Below are positions 1-11,836 of a DNA stretch of 64,000 nt, in pieces. The DNA is from Lophius americanus (lineage: Eukaryota > Chordata > Actinopteri > Lophiiformes > Lophiidae), in the NCBI GenBank assembly GCA_037951165.1, contig JBBDHG010000025.1, positions 192,001 to 256,000 on the forward strand, in the 5' to 3' direction. Within the stretch, counting starts at the first letter, position 1. Every line of letters begins with the position of its first letter. The translations under genes and the position numbers were made by a program. Below the pieces are notes generated by a model. That model was given only the letters and a program-made list of their open reading frames with translations. It was not told the DNA's origin and did not search any database.

Positions 1-100
1 GGCTAAAAAGAACGGCAGATCCGACATTACAGTCCAAATATCAAGATTAAGGACAAAATACTTTGAATTTAAAGTTAGTCAGTCCTTCACAATAAGAGTT

Positions 101-106
101 TTTATT
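101..106 (-). terminator. AATAAA polyadenylation signal
   Basis: TTTATT on the plus strand is AATAAA on the minus strand, a little downstream of the stop of the possible terminal exon. It sits in a 9-bp inverted repeat (TCACAATAA and TTATTGTGA). Confidence 0.35.
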
Positions 107-161
107 GTGACTTCCTGGTTCACTTCAACACCCTCAGACAAACACTGGGTCACCCTAAAAA

Positions 162-332
162 CTACACACCCAAAAACAATCTGAGCAACTTGTTTTTATG
201 CAGTCCAATGCAGCGACGGGTCACAGATCTGTAAATACGGTAGACCAAACAACCGAGCCCCCAGAACACGACCCAACACAGCAGAGCCAAACCACCAGGA
301 CAGGACTCTGCAGTCCACCTGAGTCTGAAGGC
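162..332 (-). CDS. Possible last exon of an unidentified membrane protein
   Basis: After a TTATCTTCAG acceptor, one frame reads AFRLRWTAESCPGG, then a hydrophobic segment LALLCWVVFWGLGCLVY, then a basic tail (RSVTRRC, HKNKLLRL) and a TAG at 162-164. An AATAAA on the same strand lies 56 bases further on. The TM-plus-basic-tail pattern and the polyadenylation signal support a real terminal exon, but no homologue is recognised and no upstream exon was found. Confidence 0.35.
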   Translation of the reverse strand, partial: AFRLRWTAESCPGGLALLCWVVFWGLGCLVYRIYRSVTRRCIGLHKNKLLRLFLGV

Positions 333-960
333 CTGAAGATAACATTGTTATCACAGTCAGGACGGATGGTTGGAGACAGGAGTGAAGGGAGGCCATCTAT
401 ACGCTGAGCTGGATCGGCCCTCTCTAAACAGCGGTGGGGGTCTACGCCCTCATCGTTACCACCTGGAATCACCTGGTTTTGCTCACCGCTCACATGAAGA
501 CCCTTATCCACCCGCGTTAGTGACGCCTGGTCTCACCGAATGAATCTCTGAGTATCAAACACCTGCTGGGAGTTAAATACCTGACCCCGACCAGTCAGTG
601 AGAACTGGAGGAGAGGTCCTCAAAGAAGTCTAAAGAGAAGTCCAGTTCCTTAAGATTCAAGGATTACCGTGACCCGGTTGAATGAGAGTGTAGTAAGTAA
701 GAAACACATATTATCTCCGGACGTCAGCGACTACAAAGACCCGTGTCCGTGTGAGGGGGACTGACCTTCCCAGGCTTCCCGTTCTCTGACTCCTTTTGAA
801 TTTAGCCAGGAATGCCTGACCTCCCACCTACTGACACACTGCTGGTTCGAGAACACCGTGGAGTGGTGGCCCACGGAGACACTTTAGAGGGGAAACAAAC
901 TTCACCACAGCTCAGTTACATTTTCATTTATACCAGATTTGCATATATTAAAGGATAAAT
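333..960. other. Unassigned sequence
   Basis: Unique-looking sequence upstream (on the minus strand) of the possible terminal exon. No convincing exon or repeat was recognised. Confidence 0.5.
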
Positions 961-965
961 TTTGG

Positions 966-1054
966 ATTGAGTGTATATATATATATATATATATCTAAAC
1001 GTGTCTATATGATGTCCTATTACATAGTAGGTCTCCATTTTAAGTCACCTATAG

Positions 1055-1120
<66 letters not shown>
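966..1120. repeat. TA and CT microsatellites within a dispersed repeat
   Basis: A TA run near 971-993 and a CT run at 1057-1120 flank a unit (ctaaacgtgtctatatgatg) that is found again near 51770, where CT and TA runs also occur. Confidence 0.9.
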
Positions 1121-1123
<3 letters not shown>

Positions 1124-1156
1124 AGGATTATAAACTACACTTCAAATCCTTTGTTT

Positions 1157-1437
1157 TAACACGATAACTCAAAAACCATTACATCGATATTTTTCAGGGT
1201 TTTATACCCACATGGACGTCAGTGCGAGGAAGAACTGGAGTGATTTGGGGAAAAGTCGGTTCCCGATTCCTGACGATTTAGTCCAAATTTGTTGCACAGA
1301 ATCGACTTGAGGAGGTTTACTCCTGTGTGCATCGTGTTTTACTCTAATAGGTCATGTTTTAATCACTACTGGGAGCCTTTTTATGATTTCGGACTTAACC
1401 TCATGTTTGTAAAACACAGGGGATTGGGGGCTTTTTA
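1157..1437 (-). repeat. Composite hairpin-ended repeat family, copy
   Basis: It carries the family words ataactcaaaaaccatt, gcgaggaagaactgga, gatttagtccaaat and caggggattgggggct in the usual order. Confidence 0.8.
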
Positions 1438-1445
1438 ACAGACGT

Positions 1446-2200
1446 GTCCAACTCAAGGCCATAACTGGCCTACAGAACAATTATATCCCACCTGCAAGAC
1501 AATATATCATTTCTATAGTAGCTGGTACATGGCACAAACACCACATATACTACAAATCCCACAATGCACTTTGGTAGCCGACACATCGATCAAAGGCCCA
1601 AGCGCCCCCCCCCCCCCGCTCCTCTGTTGTCAGATATCAATATTTATCCAGTCACTCCAATGAACTTCAGGCTAATCCTTTGAAGAGAGGCTACGGAGCC
1701 CCAGGACCAGATATGGATGAGGGAAACAAAATGATGGCTTATTAATAAACGTCTTAGTTAGTCGTATTATCTAATTAACTGGCAGCTGCGTTCTCGTCCT
1801 CCAGCCGGAAAACATGTTTCATTGCGTCTATATTAGAAAAAGAAGACATTAAGTTGTTTACATTAAATGCGGAAAGCACTGTGCCGTTTTCTGAGGAGCA
1901 GCCGCTCCTGACTGCAGTAACAGGTACGATGAGCAGGTGTACTTTTTACTGTTTTCTTGTGGCAGAAGAAAAAGGTTTAAACTTATTAAAAGAAAACTTT
2001 TCATTGGAGGGAGACATAAAAATGAAATATGCTGGTCTATTTTGAATTTAAGCTGTAATTTTGATTATTTTCTATTCCCTTGGTTTGTGCAGAATGCTTT
2101 AAAATGAGAAAATAGAATACCAATACATTTTATTAGTACCTCAGATTGAAGGGTTAGTTTTAGTTAGTTAGTTAGTTAGCTGGTTAATTTTGAGTTTGGC
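1446..2200. mobile_element. Degenerate hAT-like element, related to the copy at 50.2 kb
   Basis: It shares gtgtccaactcaaggcc, aacaattatatccc, cccacaatgcact and gttgtcagatatcaa with the element at 50160, in the same order. It is interrupted by a C run at 1606-1618. The right boundary is uncertain. Confidence 0.6.
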
Positions 2201-2204
2201 TTTT

Positions 2205-3530
2205 CAGGGCTACATCCTTGCTGCTGGGGACGACAATGTCGGCCTACTCAAATTATTACTGAAATAAAAATGTGTCTTTTAGTGTTTAATGTCTAAAAAA
2301 CCCCACATGGCAGGAGATAAAGACCGTATTATAACAACAAACTCTGAAAATAACCCCAGTCACGCTGTAGAAGGTCAGTACTGATGTCTAACTTCGTAAG
2401 ATAACAATAAAACATTTTCCTGTTTGAGCGTTTGAAACTCTACAATCATCCTCATGTCCTTCTTCATCCTTTCCCTGATGCAGAAGGATTCGGAGTTGAG
2501 CCCGAAAGGCTGTAGCACTATCAGGAAATCCTATAATCCTGACTTATTTCACGCAGAAACCCTCCTGGAATCACCTTACCTCCGTCAGAGCAGAGCCGGG
2601 CTGAGTCCTCCCTCCTCTCTCCTCTTCCCCCTTCAAAAAAACGATCACTTCATTGTGATCACAGTTTTTTCTTTCTCTTATATCAGCCCCGAGTATGTGC
2701 TTATGTTCCTCCCCCTCTATATCCCCCCTCTTCAAACTCAGGCTTCTTCCGGGAGTGCTGCTCCTCGTAGGGGAGGGGCCGCACAGGCGCACATGGTCCG
2801 CACCACCATGACACCACCTGCCATTGGAGGTCGGTTTCAAAACAGCCATGTGCTCTGTGTGCTGGAGGGCTCGGCAATAGGACGAAAGAGAGTGAGGAGG
2901 AGGAGGAGGAGGAGGGAGCAGCGGCGGCTCCTCCTTTTCCTTCTCCCTACCCCAACCAGAACACGACCTTGGGGCCTATCCTCCTTCAACACACAGGCTG
3001 CGGAGAGCGAGAGAAATTTGCTTCCTGTATTACCCTAAATCAACTTTGATGCTATATTATTTCCAGAATATATTAAAGATGAATGGATGACATGTGGCGG
3101 AGAGCTTTAATAAATAATCTTGCACTGTTACACCGTTATTACACTCTTATTACACATTTATCTCATCATTCTTTGACTTCCTTCATTCTCATTAATATAT
3201 ATTTTCCCACAATAAGAACCAGCAGGCTGATCATCTCAGCGGTTCTCCGTGTCAGCCGGGCTTTTAAAGCTGTGGCTTCACAATCGTCATTCCGTGGGAA
3301 TGGAGTCACCTAAAGCTGAAAATACCAGTTTGTTTGGTTCAACCTGGCGTACGTGTCGGCATAGTTTAGATTTAAATCTAACAGACTGACTTCCAAATTT
3401 CATCCTTCCAGGGAGATTCATCAAAATCTGTTTCTTCGTATTTCCGTAACCCTGCTGAAAATCAACCAACCCGAACATAAAATTTATGTTTTTCATAAAG
3501 CTCTGCCTAGTTTATCAAAATATTAAATAT
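2205..3530. other. Unassigned; GC-rich purine/pyrimidine tracts
   Basis: The part at 2560-3010 has GGA and CTCC tracts and some CpG, with a long plus-strand open frame of compositional origin. No gene was recognised. Confidence 0.5.
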
Positions 3531-3534
3531 TAGG

Positions 3535-3800
3535 GTAGAATATGTTAAAGATAGTTCTCCTAGAGTCGATTGATGCGCATCTAATTTGGACTAAATCGGA
3601 CCCACGGTCGAGAAATTATGACCTGAAAACCTTTGGAGATAAAGCTGCCCCTAGTGTTGGAAATATGCAACTGCCTTTTTTTTTCTTCCTATAATCAATC
3701 CAGTTCTTCCTCACACTAAGAACTATGTGTGTATAACATTTGAAAATGATCCATGAAATTATTTATTTTGAGTTATCGCATTAATGCGAAGGATCTGAGG
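3535..3800 (+). repeat. Composite hairpin-ended repeat family, copy
   Basis: It contains ctaatttggactaaatcgg, aaagctgcccctagtgt, cagttcttcctcacacta and atgatccatgaaatt in the forward order. Confidence 0.8.
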
Positions 3801-4920
3801 GGGCCGCAATGAAGATTGTATAATAATACATTTAATTTCTTTCATACAATGATTATTCTCTTCTCACTCTAATTTTGGTCTCATCTTCTATCCGCTTTAC
3901 TTCAGAGGAGAAAATGGTTCCTGTCCTGAAAACATCAACAGAGTTAACCAATCAGTTTTTTGGGGATTGTTGTTGCTAGGCAGAGCTCCCGGTTCATGCT
4001 AAGACTTTTAGCACCAGGAAGAGAAGGCCTCTCTGGATCAACCAATCAGATTTTGATTTATAGTGGGTGGTTGGGAACAATCTTCGGCCTTCCTGAAGGC
4101 CAAAGCTAACTTGCTTGTAGCCTTAGCTGTGTTCTTAAGGTAGGCTCGTCCTGCGTCAGTTCTACACGAGGAAGGTTCTTCATTCATATCCTCTGCTCCT
4201 GCTGAGCGCTTACTTTTCAACAAATTAAAACTTATTGGCTATGTTGATTAATTGGGGACACAAATCTTCACGTTTCTCTATAATCATCTTTTGAAATAAT
4301 AATTTTTTAAATTGAGAAACTCGTTTATAAAGTGGCATTAACATAATATGAAAGGAAACATTTCTGCCGGCCGTTCTTGAACAATAAAGCTGAATGTCCT
4401 TCTACAGTCGAGGCTCACAGGAATCTGAGATTAAAAAAAACAACAAAAAAACGCCTACAGACAGTCAAAGCTTTCTTCAAGGTTGGAGGACTGAGAGTTT
4501 TTCCAGCACAAGGTTGAGAATGAAGGAGGACCTTTGTTAGAATGCAGAATGCTACAGAGCTCAAACTTAAAAGGATTCAATATAATGGTTATAACGTATA
4601 ATTAGGACGCTATTATGCGATTTATAGTCATATTGTCTTGAATCTATCCATTTCTTATTGAACTGAAACCAAATAATCTGAATTAAAATGGTATAAAAAC
4701 CAGCTTTAGAAGCTAGAATTTCACCTTTTGTAATGTAGTTCTTTTTTAATTTACACTATGTTGCATCAAACGTACTTATAACTCAATTAACGCCTTTACA
4801 GATGTGAGAGTTGAGACGATGCGATTATCACAGCGCTGGGTTTCTCTGTTGAAGTCTTTGAACAGGGGAGATGTTGGGAGTGTTATGTACCACTGACCGT
4901 CCCCTAAATAAACCATTTCC
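3801..4920. other. Unassigned AT-rich sequence
   Basis: No exon or named repeat was recognised. Confidence 0.5.
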
Positions 4921-4929
4921 TTTTTCGCA

Positions 4930-5590
4930 CCAAGATCTTTGTGGGTATAAAATTTGAAAATGATCCATGAAATAGTTTTCGAGATAACAGGAAGGATCTC
5001 AGAGCTCAGAGCAGGGGCGGTCCTAGGAATCTTTTTATGGGGTGGCCAGGGCCCAGTGTGGCCAAAGCTATGAGTAGAAGTGACCTAAACATACCATTAT
5101 ATGTATTTATTAGTAGTATTTATTGGTAATGCATTCGTGATTATTTAATTAATTTTAATACATTTTTTAATTAATTAATTAAAAATTAGCTACGTCGCAC
5201 ATAAATGATCGTTAACGGTCGGCCTCTCAGATGATGAGATCTTTATCTGAGCGAATGTTTAAGTTCAAGCTATTACATAGTCAGATATGTGAGTAAACCA
5301 GTAAACATAAGTAAATAAAGATGTATTCATGTATCATACAAACACTGAGTTTTTAATATTACTATAAATCCAAAGTCAAAATGATTCATCTGAATTATTA
5401 CGATGTAGCGTACCGTATATTATAAGATGCCATAGTCGCTTAAATTAAAGCACATGGGTGAAATATAATGAATAATAAATGAAATTCTCCAACTTTCTGG
5501 AGATAAAAGCTGGAATGGCTCAACTGAAAATATTAAAGGAATTCTTTTTGAAGCTCAGAACCGGGTGGTGCTGGAGGGAGCCCGACTCTG
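4930..5590. repeat. Partial composite copy followed by a possible hAT-type terminus
   Basis: At 4930-5000 the words tgggtataaaatttgaaaat and gatccatgaaatagtttt mark a truncated composite copy. The following caggggcggtcctagg is typical of a hAT end, but no second end was paired. Confidence 0.45.
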
Positions 5591-6280
5591 GAGCAGAGAG
5601 GAAAGATTCCATTCCTGTCAAATTAGGTTGTGAACACGTTATAAGTCATTAGTTAAGGTTTATAAAAATTTTATAACACAGCTCTCAATTTATCAATATG
5701 GATCACTATCTGGCAATATCAAGACAGCAGTACAGAGAAGTGGGCTCACTATTTGGCAAGCATCAGGTCTTGATATACTCTTTAATTCTCATGAATTATA
5801 GCAGCTAATTAATGATTTTTAAAGTGTTTACAGCTTGATAAGTAAAGTAAGTACAGTCTTTAATGAAGGGAACTTATTGTGGAGTGGTACAGATCTAATA
5901 AATAAATAAAATATAGATGAAAATAAATGTAAAAATCATTTAAATCCAACATGAAACATGGTTTTTTTAAAAATGGATAAAAGTTAGTAAACAAAAAAAA
6001 TAAGCAAACAGGCAGTAGATGATCATTTGAAAATAACTCATAATGTCCAAAGATTGAAATGTCAGGCAGCGAAAAGATGAACGGATTGGGGAAGACGAAG
6101 ATGAGAATTGTCCTTGAAATCCGAGAGGTTAATCTTCATCACAACAAAGTCAGCAGGATGGTTTGAGATCAATCACTGGTCTGTTTTTCCATATGCCATA
6201 AATGAACGAAAGTATAGCAGGATGTAGGATCTCTACGAGTAACAGTATACTTCATTTCTGCAATTTCATGGACCAATATA
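5591..6280. other. Unassigned AT-rich sequence
   Basis: No exon or repeat was recognised. Confidence 0.5.
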
Positions 6281-6282
6281 AT

Positions 6283-6430
6283 ATTTCTTCTGTAAATCTG
6301 TAGAAAGTTTGTTTTAGTGGATCGTCGGTGTTCTGTATTGGATTTTTGGTGAAAATCCCATGAATTCAGCTCAGCTCAGCAAATATTTGTATCTTTATCA
6401 CAAAAAGTCCTTTTTATATTTACACAAACA
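6283..6430. repeat. Dispersed repeat, first copy
   Basis: About 130 bases, including gtcggtgttctgtattggat and aaaaagtcctttttatattt, recur almost unchanged at 9045-9170. Confidence 0.85.
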
Positions 6431-6621
6431 CCCCCGAAGGGTAACGGAGTATTCTCCAAACACAGAATGTCCCCTTCCCTCTATGCCTGGAGCTTTAAGT
6501 GAAACCTCTAAACTAAGGAACACGCCTTTTGTTAGAACCTAATATAAACTGTCTGAAAGTCCTTGTAAAGTATTTACTCCATCCATCTATCACTCTGAAT
6601 TACACAACACCACCTACCTGC

Positions 6622-6900
6622 TCGTGGGAAAGGAAGTGCCGAGTCAGCGCCGGTGCCGGGTGAAACCAGAGCGGTGGAAAGTTGAGCGGGGGCTCCTGAG
6701 CAGAGCGCCGCGGTGGTCTTGTGACGTTACTGTTTTGAGGAGGGTGGTGCACATCGAGTTGAGCGCTTTGTACTCGTGAACTCTGAGTGTGTCATGTGAC
6801 GGGGGAGAGCTGAGGCCTCGGCAGCGGGGGGGTGGGGGGTGGAGGGCCAAGAGGACAGAAAGAAGAGGCGGATGGAGGAAAGGTTCTTGTGAAGTGTTCT
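6622..6900 (-). promoter_or_regulatory. CpG-rich block with a minus-strand splice donor
   Basis: CpG is much denser here than in the flanks (CGCCGGTGCCGGG, GCGCCGCGG). The minus strand ends CACGAGCAG before GTAGGT, a good donor. It could be an untranslated first exon and promoter of a minus-strand gene ending to the left. This is inference; the open frame has no recognisable protein. Confidence 0.3.
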
Positions 6901-7014
6901 CAGGAATGTAGAACAACAAAGTGGTGAAGCTTCTGTGAAGAACTCTGAACGGTCTGAGAAAAGAGCGACTCCTGCTTATAATAATAATAATACTTTAATT
7001 TCATCATATATATA

Positions 7015-7044
7015 TTATTTTATTTATATATACATATATATGTG

Positions 7045-7112
<68 letters not shown>

Positions 7113-7121
7113 ACACACACG
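7015..7121. repeat. TA/CA compound microsatellite
   Basis: TA-rich sequence runs into a CA repeat of about 60 bases. Confidence 0.95.
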
Positions 7122-7504
7122 TTTAATGGTAATGTTTAACCGTCCTGAAGACATTATGATGTTTTTCATGTCATTTGTTACTCACTTGTTTATTTTATAC
7201 ACATATATGTTCATATACGACGTATCTGCTGACTGAACGACCTCGCCAAACTCTCAAAGACAGAAACATTGAGACATCTTCATCTTCATCGTGAGTGTGT
7301 GTGAATAAAGACATCAGTGTCCGGTCACAGGACGGTTGTTTTGGTGGGTTTCTAGCACACAGCTCTCCTGAGAACTGGAGCTACAATCATCTGCTTTCTT
7401 TCAAACAAAAAAAAAAAAAATCAGCAAAACTAAAAAAACAACAACTCCAAGGCTGTTTTTATAAAAACAAACATGTCTGTGTTTTTGGTGCTGATATGAA
7501 CTTT

Positions 7505-7750
7505 CAAAATCGTAAAATATGATGTTTATAACCCAGATCTCCTAAAGTCGATTCATCTGCGCCAAATTTGGACTACATTGAACAGCTGATAAATGATGGC
7601 CCAAAAGCTTGGAGATAAAGCTCCCCCTAGTGTCAAAAATATACAACTGACCTTTCCCAAAATCAATCCAGTTGTTCATCTCACCAACGTACATGTGGAT
7701 ATAAAATTTGAAAATGGTCCATGACAGTTTTTTGAGTTATCGCCTCAGTT
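7505..7750 (+). repeat. Composite hairpin-ended repeat family, copy
   Basis: Family words in forward order: gccaaatttggactaca, aagctccccctagtgtc and ttttttgagttatcgcc. Confidence 0.85.
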
Positions 7751-8269
7751 CATTCAAACTCTGTACTCGGTGTTAACTTCCTTCCTTTATTACCCAACAG
7801 ACATTGCTACCCATAGTTGTGTCATGCCCTCTTCCTGCTCCTCTTCCTCCTCCTCCACCTACTCACTCCTCCAGATCCTGGACTCAGTTCTGTTCATCCA
7901 GATCGTGAGTGTCAGCGTGTCACATTCCATGTTCTGGCTGCGTCTCAATCCCTGTCTCTTTCTGGATCGGGTCCAGCAGCACCGCTCCGGCACAGGACCA
8001 CGTCCTTCCCTTGGACTTCAGACCCAAACTTCAGCTCGGCTCCAGCAGCTGTTCCTGACTCCTTCCAGCTTCCCGCTGCCTTGGATCTTCAGACCAGCTT
8101 GTAAAGTTCCCATATTTAAATCACATGCTGCGACTTTGCCATCGGTGTCCTAGTGTCTAAATCTGGGTTCAAGTCATAGTTTTAGCTAATTGGCAAGTAG
8201 CAGCTTCTAATTTTGGACATTTATCTGAGGAAGATGATGGGAGTATAGAACAGCTGAAGAGTCAAATGA

Positions 8270-8460
8270 GAGTCTATATGGAAGTAGAAAAAATACCGCA
8301 AATCTATAATACCGATCTACCATCTTCCCCTGTCCTCTGCATCTTCCTCTGTCACAACAACCAACTGCGTTTCCTCTCTACTCACATCCAGAACCTCCTC
8401 TTTGGTCCTCCCCTTCTTCTCCTGCCTGCAGCTTCATCTCCAGCATCCTTCTACCAGTAG

Positions 8461-8506
<46 letters not shown>

Positions 8507-9010
8507 ATTTAATTTATAATGCACTTTACATTTGGATCAAATGTAATTTCCATTCAGATCCACTATCCCTCTTCTTCACGGGTCAGAACCATCTCAATCT
8601 GTCCTCTCTGACTTTGTCTCCAGGACGTCTCACCTGGACTGTCCCTCTGATGTCTCCTTTCTGATCCTGTCCTTCCTCCTCACTCCCAGAGAACATCTGA
8701 ACATCTTCAGCTCTGCCTCTCTTCTGGTCAGACATCATAGTCCATGGAGACTCCTGCTGACCTCCTCTGTCAGCATGTCCATCACCATAGCAAACAAGAA
8801 GGGGCTTAGAGCCTATCCTTGGTGCAGTCCCACCTCCACCTTGGACCCATCTGCACAACTCACCGCTCTCATGCTGCTCTCATACATATCCTGGCCGAAC
8901 AAACTTCCTGTCACTCCAGACTTCCTCACACAATCCAACGATTCCTCCCTCGCCACTCTGTCCCACGCCTCCTCTAAACCCACGCAGACACAACGAACCT
9001 CCTTCTGACC
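8270..9010 (-). mobile_element. RTE-type LINE 3' fragment
   Basis: The minus strand encodes degenerate remnants of the reverse-transcriptase C-terminus: a DKVREDRLRWF segment and, further along, RRMLEMKL. These are close to the GDKMREGRLRWFGH and RRMLEMELPG tail common in RTE elements. An AAT microsatellite (8461-8504) is inserted. Frames are broken, so this is a dead copy. Confidence 0.75.
8461..8504. repeat. AAT microsatellite
   Basis: About 14 AAT units, followed by acatttaatttataa, a common fish retrotransposon tail also seen at 51813 and 57990. Confidence 0.95.
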
Positions 9011-9044
9011 TTCTCTGTACTTGTCTTTTGAATGAAATCTTCAT

Positions 9045-9170
9045 TTTCTCTGTAAATCTGTCGTCGGTGTTCTGTATTGGATTTTTGGTGAGAATCCCAT
9101 GAATTCAGCTCAGCTCGGCAAATATTTGTATCTTTATTACAAAAAGTCCTTTTTATATTTACACAATTAG
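9045..9170. repeat. Dispersed repeat, second copy
   Basis: Nearly identical to 6283-6430, lacking about 20 bases (agaaagtttgttttagtgga) near its start. Confidence 0.85.
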
Positions 9171-9552
9171 ACGGAGAAGAATTAGTTGAACTCATCTACA
9201 GTTTCTCTAAAGCGGACATCAAAGACATAAAACGTTGACATCACAGAGTTCCGGGGGGGCATAGCGGTAAAATTTGAATCGAGTTTTTGTATTTTGTTTG
9301 TAGAGGAAATTTTCAACCTTCCTTTGACATCAACACATTTACTGTCGGCCTGGAGGAAAAGGCATTTAAAAGTTTAAAACCTGCATAGGGCCATTGAAAT
9401 GACATCATCGGGTTTTCTTCAAATGCAACTTGACACACAAATATATGAACCTTTCACTGCTGATGTCATACTGTGAAGTCTAAACTGGTGTAGAATTAAA
9501 CCAGCATGGAGCCAGAGTCAGGAAGGGCATGCTGGGTAATATATCTTAAACT

Positions 9553-10545
9553 CCTGCGGTGTATTCCAGAAAGTGGGTTCAACAAACTCTGAGTTCAACC
9601 CTGATCTCCGGTTTGAGAAGCTTGAGAGTTTTGGGTTCCAGAACAGGTGGTTTTGAGTTTAATCAAATCCCAGTTTGTTAGGTGTCAGTTAAACTCACAC
9701 ACAAGGATGATCAAAGCCATCATCAGTGGAGCTCACATCCTGTTATTCACCGGGACGACCAGTGACAGGCTACCCTCGCCACGCCTCACGCCATTTGAGT
9801 TGGAAGTTTGAAAGCGCTCACGAGACAATATTTAGTAAAAAAAAAAAAGCGGAACTCGGCTTCATCAGCGACGGAGAGAAATTGCTGCCTGAGTGAAAGC
9901 AGCTGAGAATAAAAACCAGACCCGCCCCACCCCACAGCATGAGCCGGAGAGGGTTGAGAGGGAGGGACATCTGGAATATCTTGCATTGATGGCTGCCACC
10001 ATGTCACCCCCAACCTGGTTAAAGTTGAACGATGGCAGACAAGTTGGTGATTAAACCTGACTTTGGTTCCTAACATGTTTATAATATCAATATTTATCAT
10101 GATATATAATATTTCCTCTATATTTTCTAATAAGTTGTAGAAGAAGCTTCTGTTTGGATGTAAGAGAGGACGAGGTGTGAGATGTTTGAGATGTACGGTT
10201 GAAGGACGTGGTTCAGATAAATCCTGGAATGAAAGCAGGTTAAATCCGGGTCTGACTATCCGGTATGACTGACAGCTTTGATTCAGGCTCCGAAGGAGAA
10301 GGAGCAGGAACCAAACTCAGGCTTCGTTGAAAAAAACCTGCAAGTAAGCAGGTTACTATGGTAACCGACTCAGAGTTTGACTTAACTCACATTCTGGACC
10401 AGAACACTTAAGAGTTGCTTCATTTCAGGCTTAACAAACTCAGAGTTTGTTGAAGAAAAATCTGCCAGCCAGAAGGTTAGCTTCACAGAGTAAGTTACCG
10501 TGGTTACCGACTCAGAGTTTAACTTAACTCACATTCTCGAAAATA
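9553..10545. mobile_element. Harbinger/MITE-like element with inverted ends
   Basis: The left end (attccagaaagtgggttcaa, aactctgagttcaaccctg) is mirrored on the right (gactcagagtttaacttaac, tcacattctcgaaaat). The signature resembles non-autonomous PIF/Harbinger elements of fish. The class is from memory. No transposase was seen. Confidence 0.55.
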
Positions 10546-10548
10546 CAA

Positions 10549-10575
10549 CCCCCCCCCCCCCCCCCCCCCCCCCCC
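10549..10575. repeat. Poly-C run, 27 bases
   Basis: An uninterrupted C run directly after the right end of the Harbinger-like element. Confidence 0.95.
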
Positions 10576-11665
10576 GTATGTAGAATACTACATTTCTGAA
10601 TATATTGGAGAGCAGAGACAAATCGAGAAAATAGAAATAAACTGAATCCAGACTTAACATCCAGTCTACACCGATCAAAAAAAGTCTTATTTGTGTGAAA
10701 TTACTTACATATCTACACACACAAAAAAGTGCATTTTCAGGAGAATGTGCTAACCAGAACTTTCTCAGGAAGTGAACCCCCTCCCCCAAAAGATTTGACA
10801 TTAGAGTTACACAGAAAAACCCAGGAACCAGTGGAAAAATAATCCCCAAAAAATCATAAGAGAGGTGAAATCCTTCAGTGTTCAACGTCCATCTCCCAAT
10901 CTCCAGTGTTTCAGACCTCCTCACCACAAAGTCCAATAAAATACATATACATACATATATATATATATATATGTATGAAAACATGGTATCAAAAATGGTC
11001 AAAGACAGCGTGGCCCTGCCAACAACAACATCCTCATGGAATGACATAATAATGATAATTAAAAACATCTAAACGTTCTCTGCCTCTTTCACGTATTTAT
11101 GATTTTGGTATGTGTCTTTTTTTTTCTTCTTTTTTTGAAATTTCACTTCCGCTCCGTCACATCGTGGCGGAGAACTCAGGTTCTGGTACCGTCTGACTTT
11201 TCTCATTCGTACAGCCTGAAAATAGAGGACGAAACTAGAACCTTGTTTTAAAAAAAAAAAAACCCAAAAGGTTCTGGTCGTCATGCAGCCCTCACTCATG
11301 CAGAACTCCTCATTTCCTTTTTACTATACAGTCATCAATGCCACTGTGTGAAATCTTTGTCCTGCATCTGGACGGGCCTCCTGAATGTCGAGACGTGACC
11401 GTAGCACCACATGTGGACCTTCGCCGTTCTTCTCCGTCAGTACCGGCTCTCCAGACGGGACAGATGGGATTGTTTTTAGCCCCTCCGTCACATTCCTCCT
11501 GCTTATCGCTCCGCTTCAGGGCCCTGAGGCTGTGTTTGGGTTTGCTCGCCGGCGTTCACATGTCCACGCGGTTCCCTTAGGACAGACGCGATCATGTGGG
11601 CAACCTCTCCGCCTCGTCTGGAAGGAGCGCGTGAAAGAAAACAGACAGAGGTCAGATTGTGGATC
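10576..11665. other. Downstream flank of the spectraplakin, likely including its 3' UTR
   Basis: No clear coding exon or repeat. A short TA run lies near 10957-10973. An AATAAA for the spectraplakin was not confidently identified. Confidence 0.45.
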
Positions 11666-11836
11666 TTAAAACATCATTCCAAAAAAAAGGCAGAAAACAA
11701 GTGAGGTTGCAGGCCGACCTGACGGCGAAGGAGAATCATCCACCGTGGTGACAAACTGTAAATCGGACCCCAAGGCGGCGATGGAGCTCCTGGGGCGAAT
11801 GCATCGGTCACCTGATAAAGTTCTGCGGAGTAACGC
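11666..11836 (-). CDS. Spectraplakin exon 38: last recognised coding exon
   Basis: After a CCTTCAG acceptor it reads ALLRRTLSGDRCIRPRSS and LGSDLQFVTTVDDSPSPS, a Ser/Arg-rich tail segment. Read straight through, it ends in a stop at 11666-11668 after a hydrophobic stretch (LVFCLFFGMMF) that looks like intron. A CAG-GTCGGC site just after SPSPS could instead be a donor to a further exon that I could not find. The beginning is firm; the end is not. Confidence 0.65.
   Translation of the reverse strand, partial: ALLRRTLSGDRCIRPRSSIAALGSDLQFVTTVDDSPSPSGRPATSLVFCLFFGMMF

Noticed and set aside
2454..3038. 194-residue plus-strand frame
   Set aside because: It spans CTCC and GGA tracts, has no homology, and its Arg/Leu-rich end reflects composition.
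10529..11068. 179-residue minus-strand hydrophobic frame
   Set aside because: It reads through the poly-C run and TA repeat, and has no homology or splice signals.
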